Assembly (NCBI RefSeq): GCF_021560035.1
Contig: NZ_CP074373.1
Span: forward strand, 1,236,001-1,300,000
Source: Virgibacillus sp. NKC19-16
GTDB lineage: Bacteria; Bacillota; Bacilli; Bacillales; Amphibacillaceae
Reading direction: 5' to 3'
DNA length: 64,000 bases
Shown here: positions 8,956-18,098 of the stretch, piece after piece
How positions within the stretch are numbered: the stretch's first letter is position 1
Layout of the letters: each line of letters starts with the position of its first letter
Notes under the pieces: generated by a model
The model's input: the letters and a program-made list of their open reading frames with translations, nothing else
Told to the model about the DNA's origin: nothing
The model's database searches: none
Program-made: the position numbers and the translations under genes

Positions 8956-10248
8956 GTGGAAAGATTATTTAAGTTTAAAGAAAACAACACAAATATTCGA
9001 ACAGAATTTGTAGCTGGGGTTACAACTTTTCTTACAATGGTTTATATTATCGTAGTAAATCCTGCTATTCTGTCTTCAGCTGGGGTACCATTTGACCAGG
9101 TTTTTATGGCTACTGTTATTTCCGCAGTGGTTGGTACATTATATATGGCATTTTTTGCAAACTATCCAATTGCTATAGCACCGGGGATGGGGATGAATGC
9201 CTATTTTGCCAGTGTGGTTGCCACACAGGGTATATCCTATCAGGTAGTTTTCGGTGCTGTGTTTTTAGCTGGTATTCTTTTTATTTTATTAAGTCTTACG
9301 CAATTACGGGAAACATTAATTTATGCGATCCCAGCATCATTAAAGTACGGAATCACATCGGGTATTGGTCTTTTCATTGCGTTTGTAGGGCTGAGAAATG
9401 CTGGTTTGGTCGTTCCAAACGATGCAAATATTGTTGGGTTAGGTGACCTGGGTGATCCGATGATACTGCTGACGATTACTGGATTGTTTATAACCTTAAT
9501 ATTGCTTGTTCTGAAATTAAAGGGTGCCCTATTTTTAGGGATGTTGGCAACAGGGCTCATTGCGTTTTTCACAGGACAACTGGAATTCACAAACGAGGTT
9601 GTTTCAATGCCTCCTATGCCGGTGTTTTTTGATATGAATATTGGTGGAGTTTTCACGAATGGTCTTTATACCGTCGTTTTCGCGTTTTTACTTGTAACGA
9701 TCTTTGATACAACCGGTACAATGATCGGTGTTGCTGAACAGGCTGGGTTCATGAAAAATGGAAATATGCCACGAGCAAAGCAAGCTCTCTTGGCAGATGC
9801 GACCGCTACAACAGTTGGTTCTATGTTCGGGACAAGCCCCGCGTCAGCATATGTTGAATCCACCTCAGGCGTTGCAGCAGGTGGGAGAACGGGGATGACA
9901 TCTGTCGTAGTAGCAGCCTTATTTGCATTATCCGTTTTCTTTACGCCCATCATTCAGATTGTCGCAAACATTCCTGCGATAACATCACCTGTATTAATTA
10001 TCGTTGGTTGTTTCATGATGGAGGGACTGTCTAAAATTGACTGGAAAACCTTTGACGAAGCATTTCCGGCTTTTGCGGTTATTCTTACCATGCCATTTAC
10101 ATCAAGTATTGCCACAGGAATAGCTATTGGATTTATCACATATCCGCTATTGAAGCTCGTAGGTGGGAAAGGAAGAGAAGTACACTGGATATTATATTTG
10201 TTTGGTGTGATTTTTGTACTGCAAATGATTTTCTTCCCTATGCATTAA
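8956..10248 (+). CDS. pbuG: Guanine/hypoxanthine permease, NCS2 (AzgA) family
   Basis: Membrane importer for hypoxanthine/guanine for purine salvage. The 430-aa polytopic protein has the AzgA/PbuG opening (MERLFKFKEN, then TEFVAGVTTFLTMVYIIVVN) and the substrate-site stretch APGMGMNAYFA. A long hydrophobic series includes IFDTTGTMIGVAEQAG and GTSPASAYVESTSGVAAGGR, both diagnostic. GTG start after AAGAGGGG. Monocistronic, with the PurBox-like operator upstream. The close paralog pbuO cannot be fully excluded. Confidence 0.88.
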   Translation: MERLFKFKENNTNIRTEFVAGVTTFLTMVYIIVVNPAILSSAGVPFDQVFMATVISAVVGTLYMAFFANYPIAIAPGMGMNAYFASVVATQGISYQVVFGAVFLAGILFILLSLTQLRETLIYAIPASLKYGITSGIGLFIAFVGLRNAGLVVPNDANIVGLGDLGDPMILLTITGLFITLILLVLKLKGALFLGMLATGLIAFFTGQLEFTNEVVSMPPMPVFFDMNIGGVFTNGLYTVVFAFLLVTIFDTTGTMIGVAEQAGFMKNGNMPRAKQALLADATATTVGSMFGTSPASAYVESTSGVAAGGRTGMTSVVVAALFALSVFFTPIIQIVANIPAITSPVLIIVGCFMMEGLSKIDWKTFDEAFPAFAVILTMPFTSSIATGIAIGFITYPLLKLVGGKGREVHWILYLFGVIFVLQMIFFPMH

Positions 10249-10427
10249 TGGATTGAAAACCTAAGGCAAAAGCGATTGGGTGGGTTGAAACGCGTTATAT
10301 TGGGAACAACTAATTACATGATATAACAAAATGCAGAATAAACAATCTCTTGCATGACGTCTGACGACTTGGTACAATTACCTATGCTGTATGAAAGCAG
10401 TTACAACTAGAGATGGGGAGGATTATA

Positions 10428-11615
10428 GTGGAGGTTATTTTAGGATTATTAGCAATTGTAGTAGTAATTGGCATCGCATTTTTGATGTCTAATGATAAGA
10501 AAAACATTAATTTTAAAGCTATTGGCATTATGCTGGTAATACAATTGTTGATAACTTGGTTTATGTTCTCAACACAAATTGGACAAGCAATTATAAATGG
10601 AATATCAGCAGTGTTTAATAAATTAATTGAATTTGGAACAGAAGGAATAAACTTTGTGGTAGGTGGGTTTGAGATTCAAGAGGGGGGCGTTTTCTTTTTT
10701 AACGTCTTGTTACTGATTATCTTTTTCGCAACCCTGCTCCAAGTTTTAACGTATTTAAAAGTTCTACCTATAACTATTAAATATATTGGCGGTCTTATTT
10801 CAAAAATTACAGGCTTACCAAAAATTGAATCGTTTAATGGTGTGAACAGTATCTTTTTTGGGCAGTCTGAAGCTTTAATAGCGATTAGATCACAATTCCA
10901 CCATTTAACTCATAATCGACTGTACATCGTTAGTGCTTCTGCCATGAGTTCTGTGTCAGCGTCTATTGTAGGTTCTTTTCTTCAGATGATGCCAGCGGAA
11001 TATATTTTGTTGGCACTACCATTAAACATGTTCAGCGCATTGATGGTTGCATCTGTTGTTGCACCTGTTACAGTTCCGGAAGAAGAAGATTATGTGGATG
11101 TAAAAAATGTCTCAAATGATAGAAGTATTTTTGAAGCAATGAGTAACGGCGCGCTTGAAGGTGGTAAAATTGCATTAATTGTTGCTGCGATGCTAATTGC
11201 ATTTATTGCTTCTTTGGAATTAGTAAACTGGTTGATTCAATTAGTGTTTGCCGGCGTAACATTACAACAGATTTTAGGATATATTCTTGCCCCAATTGGT
11301 TTATTAATGGGGATAGCCCCAAGTGAAGTCATTGAAGCGGGCTCCATAATGGGGACGAAAATAGTGACAAATGAGTTTGTAGCAATGCTTGCATTCGAGC
11401 CATTGCTTGATGAGATGTCAGAGAAAACAATTGGTATTGTAACCGTATTTCTGACAAGTTTTGCTAACTTCTCATCTATTGGAATTATTGCCGGAACCGT
11501 GAAAGGTATTGACGGTGATAAGGCGGCTACTGTTTCAGGTTTTGGCATGAAATTGTTGATAGGCTCTATATTAGCATCAATTTTATCCGCTACAGTCGCA
11601 GGTCTTTTCTTATAA
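10428..11615 (+). CDS. nupC: Concentrative nucleoside transporter NupC
   Basis: CNT-family cation-coupled nucleoside importer in the cytoplasmic membrane. The 395-aa product has N-terminal helices, a nucleoside-recognition domain and the conserved C-terminal core. Clear motifs are GQSEALIAIR, IVSASAMSSVSASIVGSF and TNEFVAMLAFE followed by TSFANFSSIGIIAGT. GTG 10428 is chosen because GGGGAGG sits 6 nt before it. The ATG at 10413 would leave the site inside the gene. The neighbouring purine-base permease suggests a shared nucleobase/nucleoside salvage region, although each gene has its own unit. Confidence 0.9.
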   Translation: MEVILGLLAIVVVIGIAFLMSNDKKNINFKAIGIMLVIQLLITWFMFSTQIGQAIINGISAVFNKLIEFGTEGINFVVGGFEIQEGGVFFFNVLLLIIFFATLLQVLTYLKVLPITIKYIGGLISKITGLPKIESFNGVNSIFFGQSEALIAIRSQFHHLTHNRLYIVSASAMSSVSASIVGSFLQMMPAEYILLALPLNMFSALMVASVVAPVTVPEEEDYVDVKNVSNDRSIFEAMSNGALEGGKIALIVAAMLIAFIASLELVNWLIQLVFAGVTLQQILGYILAPIGLLMGIAPSEVIEAGSIMGTKIVTNEFVAMLAFEPLLDEMSEKTIGIVTVFLTSFANFSSIGIIAGTVKGIDGDKAATVSGFGMKLLIGSILASILSATVAGLFL

Positions 11616-11624
11616 ATAATAAAC

Positions 11625-11658
11625 AAACAGCAGCCTTCGTTCGTAGGGGGCTGTTTTT
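11625..11658 (+). terminator. Terminator of nupC
   Basis: AAACAGCAGCC and GGGGGCTGTTTTT form an imperfect stem followed by a T run, 10 bases after the nupC stop. Confidence 0.7.
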
Positions 11659-11713
11659 AATGTTTATAATCAACTTTGTAAGGAAAAATATATAGTAAGA
11701 GGTGAATGATAAG

Positions 11714-13140
11714 ATGAGTGAACAATTTAATCTTTTTATTGATGGTAAATGGATAGCAAGAGAAGAAAAGCTGGAAGTTCTTAATAAATATACACAAGAA
11801 ACCTATGCAACTATTTCTAAAGCTTTTGAAAAGGATGTAGACCATGCCATAGAAAGTGCTGAGGAAGCCTATAAATCAAAGCAATTAGCCCCTTATGAAC
11901 GTTTTGAAATTTTAAAAAAGGTTACTGAACTCTTGCGGGCAGAGAAAGAGGAATTAGCAAAAACAATGGTGGCGGAAGCTGGAAAACCGATGAAGCAGGC
12001 ACGAACGGAAGTTGACCGTGCTGTTCAGACAATGGAACTTTCTGCAGAGGAAGCGAAGCGAATTAGCGGACATGGTGTGCCTGTAGAAGCTGCCCCAGGA
12101 TCAGAAAACCGAATGGCATTTACAATCCGTGTTCCGGTAGGGGTCGTCGGAGCGATTACGCCATTTAATTTTCCTTTAAACTTAGTAGCACATAAGATTG
12201 CCCCCGCACTGGCTGCAGGAAATGCAGTTGTCCTAAAACCGGCAAGCGCAACACCTGTAACTGCTCTAAGATTAGCGGCTTTGTTTGAAAAAGCAGGTCT
12301 ACCAGCAGGTTTACTGAATGTAATTGTTGGTTCGGGTTCTGTAATTGGAAAACAAATGCAACAGGACGAACGTATTTCCACTTATACATTTACCGGCAGT
12401 GCTGAAGTTGGATTAAAATTGAAGCAAAACACAGGACTAAATAAGCTGATATTGGAACTTGGGAACAACTCACCGGTTATTATCGATAAGGAAGCAGACT
12501 TGGATAAAGCAGCAGCTACACTGTCTTCAGCAGGATTCGCGTATGCAGGTCAGACCTGTATTACACCACAGCGTCTGTATGTGCATACAGACGTTAAGGA
12601 AGAATTTCAGGAAAAATTGACAGAAGCGATGAAGGACCTTGTCGTCGGTGACCCAAATGATGAAGACACAGATGTAGGACCTATGATTTCTGAGGAGGAA
12701 GCAAAGCGCGCTGAAGAATGGGTAAAAGAAGCTCAGCAGAACGGTGCAACAATAGTTACAGGCGGAAAACGCACTGGAGCAATGTATGATCCAACAGTGC
12801 TGAGCGAGGTGAAGGGGGATATGCTGGTTGTTTACGAGGAAATTTTTGCACCAGTAGTTAGTATTATTGAATATAACCATTTAGATGAATGTATTGAGGA
12901 ATTAAACAAATCACCGTACGGACTTCAAGGTGGAATATTCACCAAAAATCTTGATACTGCTTTTTATGCAGCACGGAATGTGGAAGTCGGGGGTTAATTA
13001 TTAATGATTCATCCCAATACCGTGTTGATCTCATGCCATATGGAGGAGTGAAAGATAGCGGTTGGGGCAAAGAAGGTCCTAAATATTCCATTGAAGAAAT
13101 GACCGAAGAAAGGCTAGTTGTATTGAATTTGGATGAATAG
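11714..13140 (+). pseudogene. NAD(P)-dependent aldehyde dehydrogenase, frameshifted near the C-terminus
   Basis: Aldehyde dehydrogenase superfamily, nearest in feel to lactaldehyde/GapN-like enzymes. It has PVGVVGAITPFNFPLN, FTGSAEVG, the general-base Glu in LELGNNSP and the catalytic Cys in GQTCITP. Translation from ATG 11714 (after AGAGGTG) stops at TAA 12995-12997, right after NVEVGG. The missing tail continues in another frame from 12994: [13 protein letters not shown], then [15 protein letters not shown] to TAG 13140. Five Gs stand where six in-frame bases are needed, so one base is missing. The joined product would be about 475 aa, the normal length. The cut removes the C-terminal oligomerisation strand. 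It could be a real mutation or a homopolymer read error. Confidence 0.85.
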
Positions 13141-13151
13141 CTTACTGTAGC

Positions 13152-13188
13152 TGATATAAAGCGAGGTGAAACTCCCTGCTTTATATCA
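13152..13188 (+). terminator. 11-bp perfect hairpin after the aldehyde dehydrogenase gene
   Basis: TGATATAAAGC (13152-13162) and GCTTTATATCA (13178-13188) are perfect inverted repeats around a 15-nt loop. No T run follows, so termination strength is uncertain. Confidence 0.5.
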
Positions 13189-13310
13189 ACATTCACATGT
13201 TTCTGTTTCGTATATAAGATACTTCCTTTTTTTATCTATTTCTATTACACTTTAGAATGTAATCATAAAGATTATTACACCGTTTTTAAGATAGAAAGGA
13301 AGTACTATTT

Positions 13311-14381
13311 ATGAGAAAAAAACGCATCCTCTTCACTGGTGGGGGGAGTGCTGGCCATGTTATTGTGAATCTTGCATTGATCCCTGTGTATGCACGCGCG
13401 GGATGGGAAATTGATTATATAGGGTCAAAAGATGGAATTGAAAGAAAGCTTATCGGAGAATTGGAGGATGTTACCTATCATCCCATTTCAACCGGGAAGT
13501 TGCGCCGCTATATGTCAAAAGAAAACCTGAAGGATCCGTTTAAAGTACTGAAAGGGACCATGCAGGCATGGAGGATTATTGGCAAGCGAAAGCCTGCAGT
13601 CATTTTTTCCAAAGGCGGATTTGTCTCCGTTCCAGTCGTAGCAGCTGCTAAATTGCGTAACGTGCCGGCAGTTATTCATGAATCGGATTACACGCCGGGT
13701 CTTGCGAATAAAATTGCCATTCCCTTTGCAAAAAAAGTTCTAGCAACCTTTGAAGAAACAATGCAATATCTCCCTGAACCAAAGAGAGAATATGTTGGTG
13801 CTGTGATTCGCGAAGAGCTTTTCCAAGGGAATAAAGAAAAGGGGCTGGCATTCGCTGGATTGACAAAAGAAAAACCAGTTTTACTCGTGATGGGAGGCAG
13901 TGGTGGTGCTGAGAAAATAAATGAAACACTCAGAGAAAGCCTCTCTGAATTGTTGCCATCCTTCCAAATTATCCATATTTGTGGTCAAGGAAAAGTAGAT
14001 CACTCTATTAATGAAGAGGGATATGCACAGTTTGAATATGTAAATGAAGAGTTAAAGGATATTTTTGCGGCAACAGATTTTGTATTATCAAGGGCGGGCT
14101 CCAATGCAATATTTGAATTTTTAGCATTGCGTATCCCTATGCTGCTCATCCCGTTATCGAAACAAGCAAGCAGGGGGGATCAAATTATCAATGCAAAATC
14201 ATTCGCTGAAAAAAGATATGCTCGAGTGCTTGAAGAGGAATCATTAACGATAGAGGTATTGGTTAGGGAACTTCAGCAACTAAGAGAGTTTTCATCAATT
14301 ATGACCGATCATATGAAAGAATATAAAAGTGAAAAAGCACGTGAACGTGTGATGGAGATCTTAGAAGAAAACATGAAATAG
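13311..14381 (+). CDS. murG: MurG-type UDP-N-acetylglucosamine transferase (peptidoglycan lipid II synthesis)
   Basis: GT28 glycosyltransferase that adds GlcNAc to lipid I to form lipid II at the inner face of the membrane. The 356-aa product has the N-terminal G-loop GGGSAGHV (residues 10-17) and [15 protein letters not shown] with [12 protein letters not shown]. The C-terminal domain has [11 protein letters not shown] and the UDP-GlcNAc site [27 protein letters not shown] start after GAAAGGAAG. It stands alone, not in the mur/fts cluster, so it may be the second MurG found in several Bacilli rather than the division-cluster copy. Confidence 0.88.
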   Translation: MRKKRILFTGGGSAGHVIVNLALIPVYARAGWEIDYIGSKDGIERKLIGELEDVTYHPISTGKLRRYMSKENLKDPFKVLKGTMQAWRIIGKRKPAVIFSKGGFVSVPVVAAAKLRNVPAVIHESDYTPGLANKIAIPFAKKVLATFEETMQYLPEPKREYVGAVIREELFQGNKEKGLAFAGLTKEKPVLLVMGGSGGAEKINETLRESLSELLPSFQIIHICGQGKVDHSINEEGYAQFEYVNEELKDIFAATDFVLSRAGSNAIFEFLALRIPMLLIPLSKQASRGDQIINAKSFAEKRYARVLEEESLTIEVLVRELQQLREFSSIMTDHMKEYKSEKARERVMEILEENMK

Positions 14382-14387
14382 GACGAA

Positions 14388-14430
14388 ACTCCCTTGTCTG
14401 GCTACGGCTAATCAAGGGAGCTTTTTTATT
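14388..14430 (+). terminator. Terminator of murG
   Basis: CTCCCTTG and CAAGGGAG pair across a 16-nt loop and are followed by CTTTTTTATTTTT. Confidence 0.85.
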
Positions 14431-14762
14431 TTTGATGATAAGGAGAGTTATCGATAGATATAGAGATAAATAAGCTGATAGATGCATTTTAACTCATGTA
14501 TTGCCATATTATAACAACTTTTGCCGTATTTTAGCTGTTTAGCATATTTGTAGAATTATGTCGAGTTCGGTAAACTAATATCATTGTTTGCAGGCAGCCA
14601 TCAAGGAAATTTCATTCGTGTCATCCTCTGTAAATGGAATTTCAATCCACTTTTTTTACGACCGAGATATGCCATCCACATATTCTATTAAAATTAGTAA
14701 TGGGTATTCATTTCATTTTGTTAAATCATTAAAAATAAATATAAAAAGGAGTAAAGAAATTT
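14431..14762 (+). promoter_or_regulatory. Upstream region of the first quaternary-amine transport operon, with a candidate promoter
   Basis: This 330-base AT-rich gap holds no credible gene. A possible promoter is TTGTAG (14548-14553), 17-bp spacer, TAAACT (14571-14576), giving a leader of roughly 180 bases. I see no riboswitch, no clear operator and no sigma-B-type box. AAAAGGAG before the ATG at 14763 is the ribosome binding site. Confidence 0.4.
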
Positions 14763-15785
14763 ATGAAGAAGTTAATCATTTTAATTTGTGCTACTGTATT
14801 AGTAGTGCTTTCTGCCTGTGGGGATTCAGATGGAAATGGAGATTCCGGCTCAGACGAAGCAGGGGGAGAGGGAATTGACACAATTGTATTATCTGATGCT
14901 GGTTGGGACAGCAATCGTGTTCACAATAGTATTGCACAAACGATCATTGAAGAAGGTTATGGCTATGATACAGACGTTACAGCTGGAACAACAGCAGCTA
15001 CGTTTCAAGGTCTTATAGAAGGTGACATTAACGTTTACATGGAAGCATGGACAGATAACATAAAAGAAATTTACACAGAAGCAATTGAAGCAGGGGATAT
15101 TGAAGAGGTTTCTGTTAACTTTGACGATAATAATCAAGGCCTATATGTACCAACATATGTCATTGAGGGTGACGAGGAGCGAGGTATTGAGCCAATGGCA
15201 CCTGATTTACAAACAGTTGAAGATTTAAAGGATTACCCGGAAGTGTTTGAAGACCCTGAAGATCCTGGCAGAGGAAGAGTTGTGAATGCTCCAAGTGGAT
15301 GGGCTGTTCAAGAAGCAATTGATGCGAAATTCGATATCTATGGATTGGACGCGACAATGAATAATTTCATGCCTGGTTCTGATGCTGCGATCGTGGCAGA
15401 TCTTACAGACGCATACAATGCAGGTGAAGCTTGGGTAGGATACTACTGGTCACCAACTGCTGTAACGGCTACGATGGATTTAACTTTACTGGAAGAGCCT
15501 GAATATGATGAAGCAGAATGGGAAGAAACAAAAGCAACAGAATTTCCTCCAAATGATGTTACGGTTGCCGTTCATAAAGATTTGCCGGAGCAAGCACCGG
15601 ATGTCGTAGAGTTTTTGAGTAACTATGAAACGAGCAGCGACCTTACTGAGCAAGCTTTAACATATATGGATGAAAATGATGCTACGCCTGAGGAAGCTGC
15701 AAACTGGTGGATGAACGAACATGAGGATATTTGGACAAGCTGGGTACCTGAGGATGTAGCTGAAACAGTGAAAGAGGCGTTGTAA
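14763..15785 (+). CDS. Substrate-binding lipoprotein of a glycine betaine/choline-type ABC transporter (ProX-like)
   Basis: Extracytoplasmic binding protein anchored at Cys19 (lipobox VLSAC), followed by a Gly/Asp/Ser-rich spacer. The 340-aa, very acidic protein belongs to the OpuAC/ProX superfamily (PF04069 type), with DAGWDSNRVHN, VYMEAWTDNI, NAPSGWAVQEAI and EAWVGYYWSPT. These Trp/Tyr residues are of the kind that form the aromatic cage for quaternary amines. Its layout is nearer E. coli ProX than the two OpuAC-like proteins at 58-60 kb. It is the first gene of an operon with the permease and ATPase below. The exact substrate (betaine, carnitine, choline) cannot be read from the sequence. 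Confidence 0.85.
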   Translation: MKKLIILICATVLVVLSACGDSDGNGDSGSDEAGGEGIDTIVLSDAGWDSNRVHNSIAQTIIEEGYGYDTDVTAGTTAATFQGLIEGDINVYMEAWTDNIKEIYTEAIEAGDIEEVSVNFDDNNQGLYVPTYVIEGDEERGIEPMAPDLQTVEDLKDYPEVFEDPEDPGRGRVVNAPSGWAVQEAIDAKFDIYGLDATMNNFMPGSDAAIVADLTDAYNAGEAWVGYYWSPTAVTATMDLTLLEEPEYDEAEWEETKATEFPPNDVTVAVHKDLPEQAPDVVEFLSNYETSSDLTEQALTYMDENDATPEEAANWWMNEHEDIWTSWVPEDVAETVKEAL

Positions 15786-15792
15786 TAAAATA

Positions 15793-15825
15793 GAAGCAGC
15801 TGGCCGCTTGGTTAGCTGCTTCTTG
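15793..15825 (+). terminator. Intercistronic hairpin between binding protein and permease genes
   Basis: GAAGCAGCT (15793-15801) and AGCTGCTTC (15814-15822) are perfect inverted repeats. The following bases TTGAGGTT are a weak U-tract, so this is likely a partial terminator or a 3'-end stabiliser. It would give more binding protein than membrane subunits. Confidence 0.6.
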
Positions 15826-15859
15826 AGGTTAACAAATTATAAAGAGGTGAAATGGGTTT

Positions 15860-16711
15860 ATGGGGAATTTTCCTGATATACGCACAAATCTAGGTGATTA
15901 TGCAGATCAGATTGTAAGTTTTTTAGATTCATCGTTAGAAGGTTTTTTTGATTTTATATTTTTTATATCATCCCGTACCATTGGAGGAATTGCTGACTTT
16001 TTAACATTGATGCCATGGTGGTTATTTATTATATTTATTATTTTGGTGGGATGGTATTTTAAATCGATATTTTCGGGTATTCTTTATGGCCTTTTTGTAT
16101 TTTTAATAGGAACATTTGGCCTTTGGGAAGATATGATGACAACAATTGCTATTATCGTAACGGCTGTTTTGATTTGTTTATTAATAGGTATTCCTTCAGG
16201 GATATGGATGGCATTTAGTAAACCTGTCTCGAATATACTGCGCCCCATCCTTGATGCAATGCAAACAATGCCAAGTTTCGTTTATCTGATCCCGGCCATT
16301 TTCTTTTTCGGATTAGGTAATGTATCTGCTATTTTTGCAACGTTAATATATGCTGTACCGCCTGTTATCCGCCTGACGGAATTAGCGATACGTGGTGTGG
16401 ACAAGGATGTAATTGAATCAGCTGAGTCATTTGGTTCATCGAAATTGCAAACACTGAGAAAAATTCAGCTCCCGCAAGCACTGCCTACGATTATGGCAGG
16501 GGTTAACCAAACAACAATGATGGCACTGGCAATGGTCGTTATTGCTTCCATGGTAGGAGCTTCAGGTCTAGGGGAGCAAGTACTTGTATCGATTAACCGT
16601 ATTGATATTGCTTTAGGTTTTGAGGCAGGCATTAGTATTGTATTTTTAGCTGTTATCATTGATCGTGTCACGAATGGTATAGCAGATAAATTTCAAAAGC
16701 ATAGGAGGTAA
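15860..16711 (+). CDS. Glycine betaine/proline-type ABC transporter permease (OpuAB/ProW family)
   Basis: 283-aa membrane subunit. It has an N-terminal pair of hydrophobic segments, then the BPD_transp_1 domain (about residues 90-275), with PILDAMQTMPSFVYLIPAIFF and the EAA-like coupling loop around ESAESFGSSKLQTLRKIQLPQA. ATG 15860 follows AGAGGTGA with a 9-nt gap; the ATG at 15852 is in another frame. Preceded by the binding-protein gene and followed 8 bases on by the ATPase gene. It is a clear paralog of the OpuAB at 63.1 kb. Confidence 0.9.
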   Translation: MGNFPDIRTNLGDYADQIVSFLDSSLEGFFDFIFFISSRTIGGIADFLTLMPWWLFIIFIILVGWYFKSIFSGILYGLFVFLIGTFGLWEDMMTTIAIIVTAVLICLLIGIPSGIWMAFSKPVSNILRPILDAMQTMPSFVYLIPAIFFFGLGNVSAIFATLIYAVPPVIRLTELAIRGVDKDVIESAESFGSSKLQTLRKIQLPQALPTIMAGVNQTTMMALAMVVIASMVGASGLGEQVLVSINRIDIALGFEAGISIVFLAVIIDRVTNGIADKFQKHRR

Positions 16712-16719
16712 GCGATCAA

Positions 16720-17928
16720 ATGTCAAAAATTAAGATAGAACATGTATCAAAAATCTTTGGACCAAAACCAAAATCCGTTATCCCGATGATAAAGAGCGGC
16801 AAGACAAAGGAAGAGATTTTAACAGAAACGAATCATACGGTTGGCGTATATGACGCTTCTCTAGAGATCAAGCAAGGAGAAGTGTTTGTAATTATGGGGT
16901 TGTCAGGTAGTGGAAAGTCAACCTTTATCAGATGTTTTAATCTATTAAACAAACCAACAGATGGGTCCATTTATATCGATGATGAAGATATTACGAAATA
17001 CAGTACGGATCAGCTGAAGAAAGTAAGGCAGGAAAAAATAGCAATGGTTTTTCAGCATTTTGGATTATTCAATCATAAAACTATTCTGGCAAATGTGGAG
17101 TATGGTTTAGAAATTCGCAACGTATCGAAAGAGGAGAGGCATAAAATAGCGCTTGAAAATATTGAAAACGTCGGATTAAAAGGCTATGAAAATAAATATC
17201 CTGATGAATTATCCGGTGGGATGCAACAACGTGTTGGGCTAGCGCGGGCTCTGGCAAATGATCCGGAAATACTACTGATGGATGAACCATTTAGTGCACT
17301 CGACCCACTGATTCGCAGGGAAATGCAATTGGAGCTATTGGACATACAAGAGCGATTGCAAAAAACGATTGTTTTCATCACACATGATGTGAATGAAGCA
17401 TTTAAACTAGGTGATCGTGTTGCGGTGATGAAAGATGGTCGTATCGTTCAGGTTGGTACACCGGAAGAGATTATAGAAGCACCGGCAAATGATTATATTT
17501 CCGATTTCATTAAAGATATTGATCGTTCGAAGGTATTTCAAGCAGAGCATGTTATGATTAAGCCGAATGCTCTTGTGTCTATCAAGGATGGCTTAAAGGT
17601 AGCGGTTAAGGAAATGGAAGAAAACGGAATATCAAGTGTGTTCGTTGTCGATCGGGGCCGTCGCTTGCAGGGCATTATAACAATTGATGATGCCATAAAA
17701 GGGGTAAAGGAAAAACAAACATTAGAGGATGTTCTTCTCCATGATGTTACCGTCGTAAAAAGGGACGAGTATGTCAATGAATTAATCCCGAAAGTGCTTG
17801 AATCTAAGTTTCCGCTTGCAGTAGTGAATGACGAGGAGAAAGTAGTCGGATTTGTTTTACGGATTCATGTATTGGCTGGGTTGGTTTCGAGTGACATTGA
17901 AGAGAGTGAAGAATATCATGATGCGTAA
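16720..17928 (+). CDS. Glycine betaine/proline-type ABC transporter ATPase with tandem CBS domains (OpuAA/ProV family)
   Basis: 402-aa ATPase. The Walker A is GLSGSGKST, the signature LSGGMQQRVGLARAL, Walker B ILLMDEPFSALD and the switch His in FITHDVNEA. The C-terminal 120 residues form two CBS motifs (around LKVAVKEMEENGISSVFVVD and LIPKVLESKFPLAVVND). In OpuA-type transporters CBS pairs sense ionic strength and in some cases bind cyclic di-AMP, so this copy may be osmotically gated. ATG after AGGAGG. Last gene of the operon. The order SBP-permease-ATPase is the reverse of the Bacillus opuA order at the right edge of the window. Confidence 0.93.
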   Translation: MSKIKIEHVSKIFGPKPKSVIPMIKSGKTKEEILTETNHTVGVYDASLEIKQGEVFVIMGLSGSGKSTFIRCFNLLNKPTDGSIYIDDEDITKYSTDQLKKVRQEKIAMVFQHFGLFNHKTILANVEYGLEIRNVSKEERHKIALENIENVGLKGYENKYPDELSGGMQQRVGLARALANDPEILLMDEPFSALDPLIRREMQLELLDIQERLQKTIVFITHDVNEAFKLGDRVAVMKDGRIVQVGTPEEIIEAPANDYISDFIKDIDRSKVFQAEHVMIKPNALVSIKDGLKVAVKEMEENGISSVFVVDRGRRLQGIITIDDAIKGVKEKQTLEDVLLHDVTVVKRDEYVNELIPKVLESKFPLAVVNDEEKVVGFVLRIHVLAGLVSSDIEESEEYHDA

Positions 17929-17963
17929 TATATTAGGACTCTTTCTTAATTTTAAGTAACTTG

Positions 17964-18046
17964 TCTATATCTTTTCTGTCAAAAGCAACAAATGTTTTCG
18001 GTGGGACGAACCTTTGGTGCAGTCCCAATCTTTTAGAAAACAGCCT
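17964..18046. repeat. Interspersed element R4: solo end carrying the ~36-nt hairpin cassette
   Basis: TATATCTTTTCTGTCAAAAG and GCAACA (to 17990), then ATCTTTTAGAAAACAGCCT (to 18046), together match one terminal repeat of the R1-R3 family. In R3 the corresponding stretch runs without interruption. Here 36 bases are inserted (17991-18026), ATGTTTTCGGTGGGAC through GCAGTCCC. The same unit sits in the core of R1. Confidence 0.6.
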
Positions 18047-18090
18047 AAAAAGCAGCTAAGCCCATTTGGGTTAGCTGTTTTTTTAGGCTG
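18041..18090. terminator. Bidirectional terminator between the ABC operon and the germination operon
   Basis: CAGCCTAAAAA, GCAGCTAA and CCC pair with GGG, TTAGCTG and TTTTTTTAGGCTG around a 4-nt loop. The stem has an A run on one side and a T run on the other, so it can serve both converging units. Its outer CAGCCTA is also the end of repeat R4. Confidence 0.85.
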
Positions 18091-18098
18091 CGTTTCGT

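Noticed and set aside
12985-13010. Programmed ribosomal frameshift in the aldehyde dehydrogenase gene
   Set aside because: No slippery heptamer of the usual type plus stimulatory hairpin is evident, and the family is not known to use recoding; a lost base is simpler.
14588-14878. 96-aa plus-strand frame upstream of the ProX-like gene
   Set aside because: Starts without a ribosome binding site and overlaps the start of the lipoprotein gene in another frame; composition unlike a gene.
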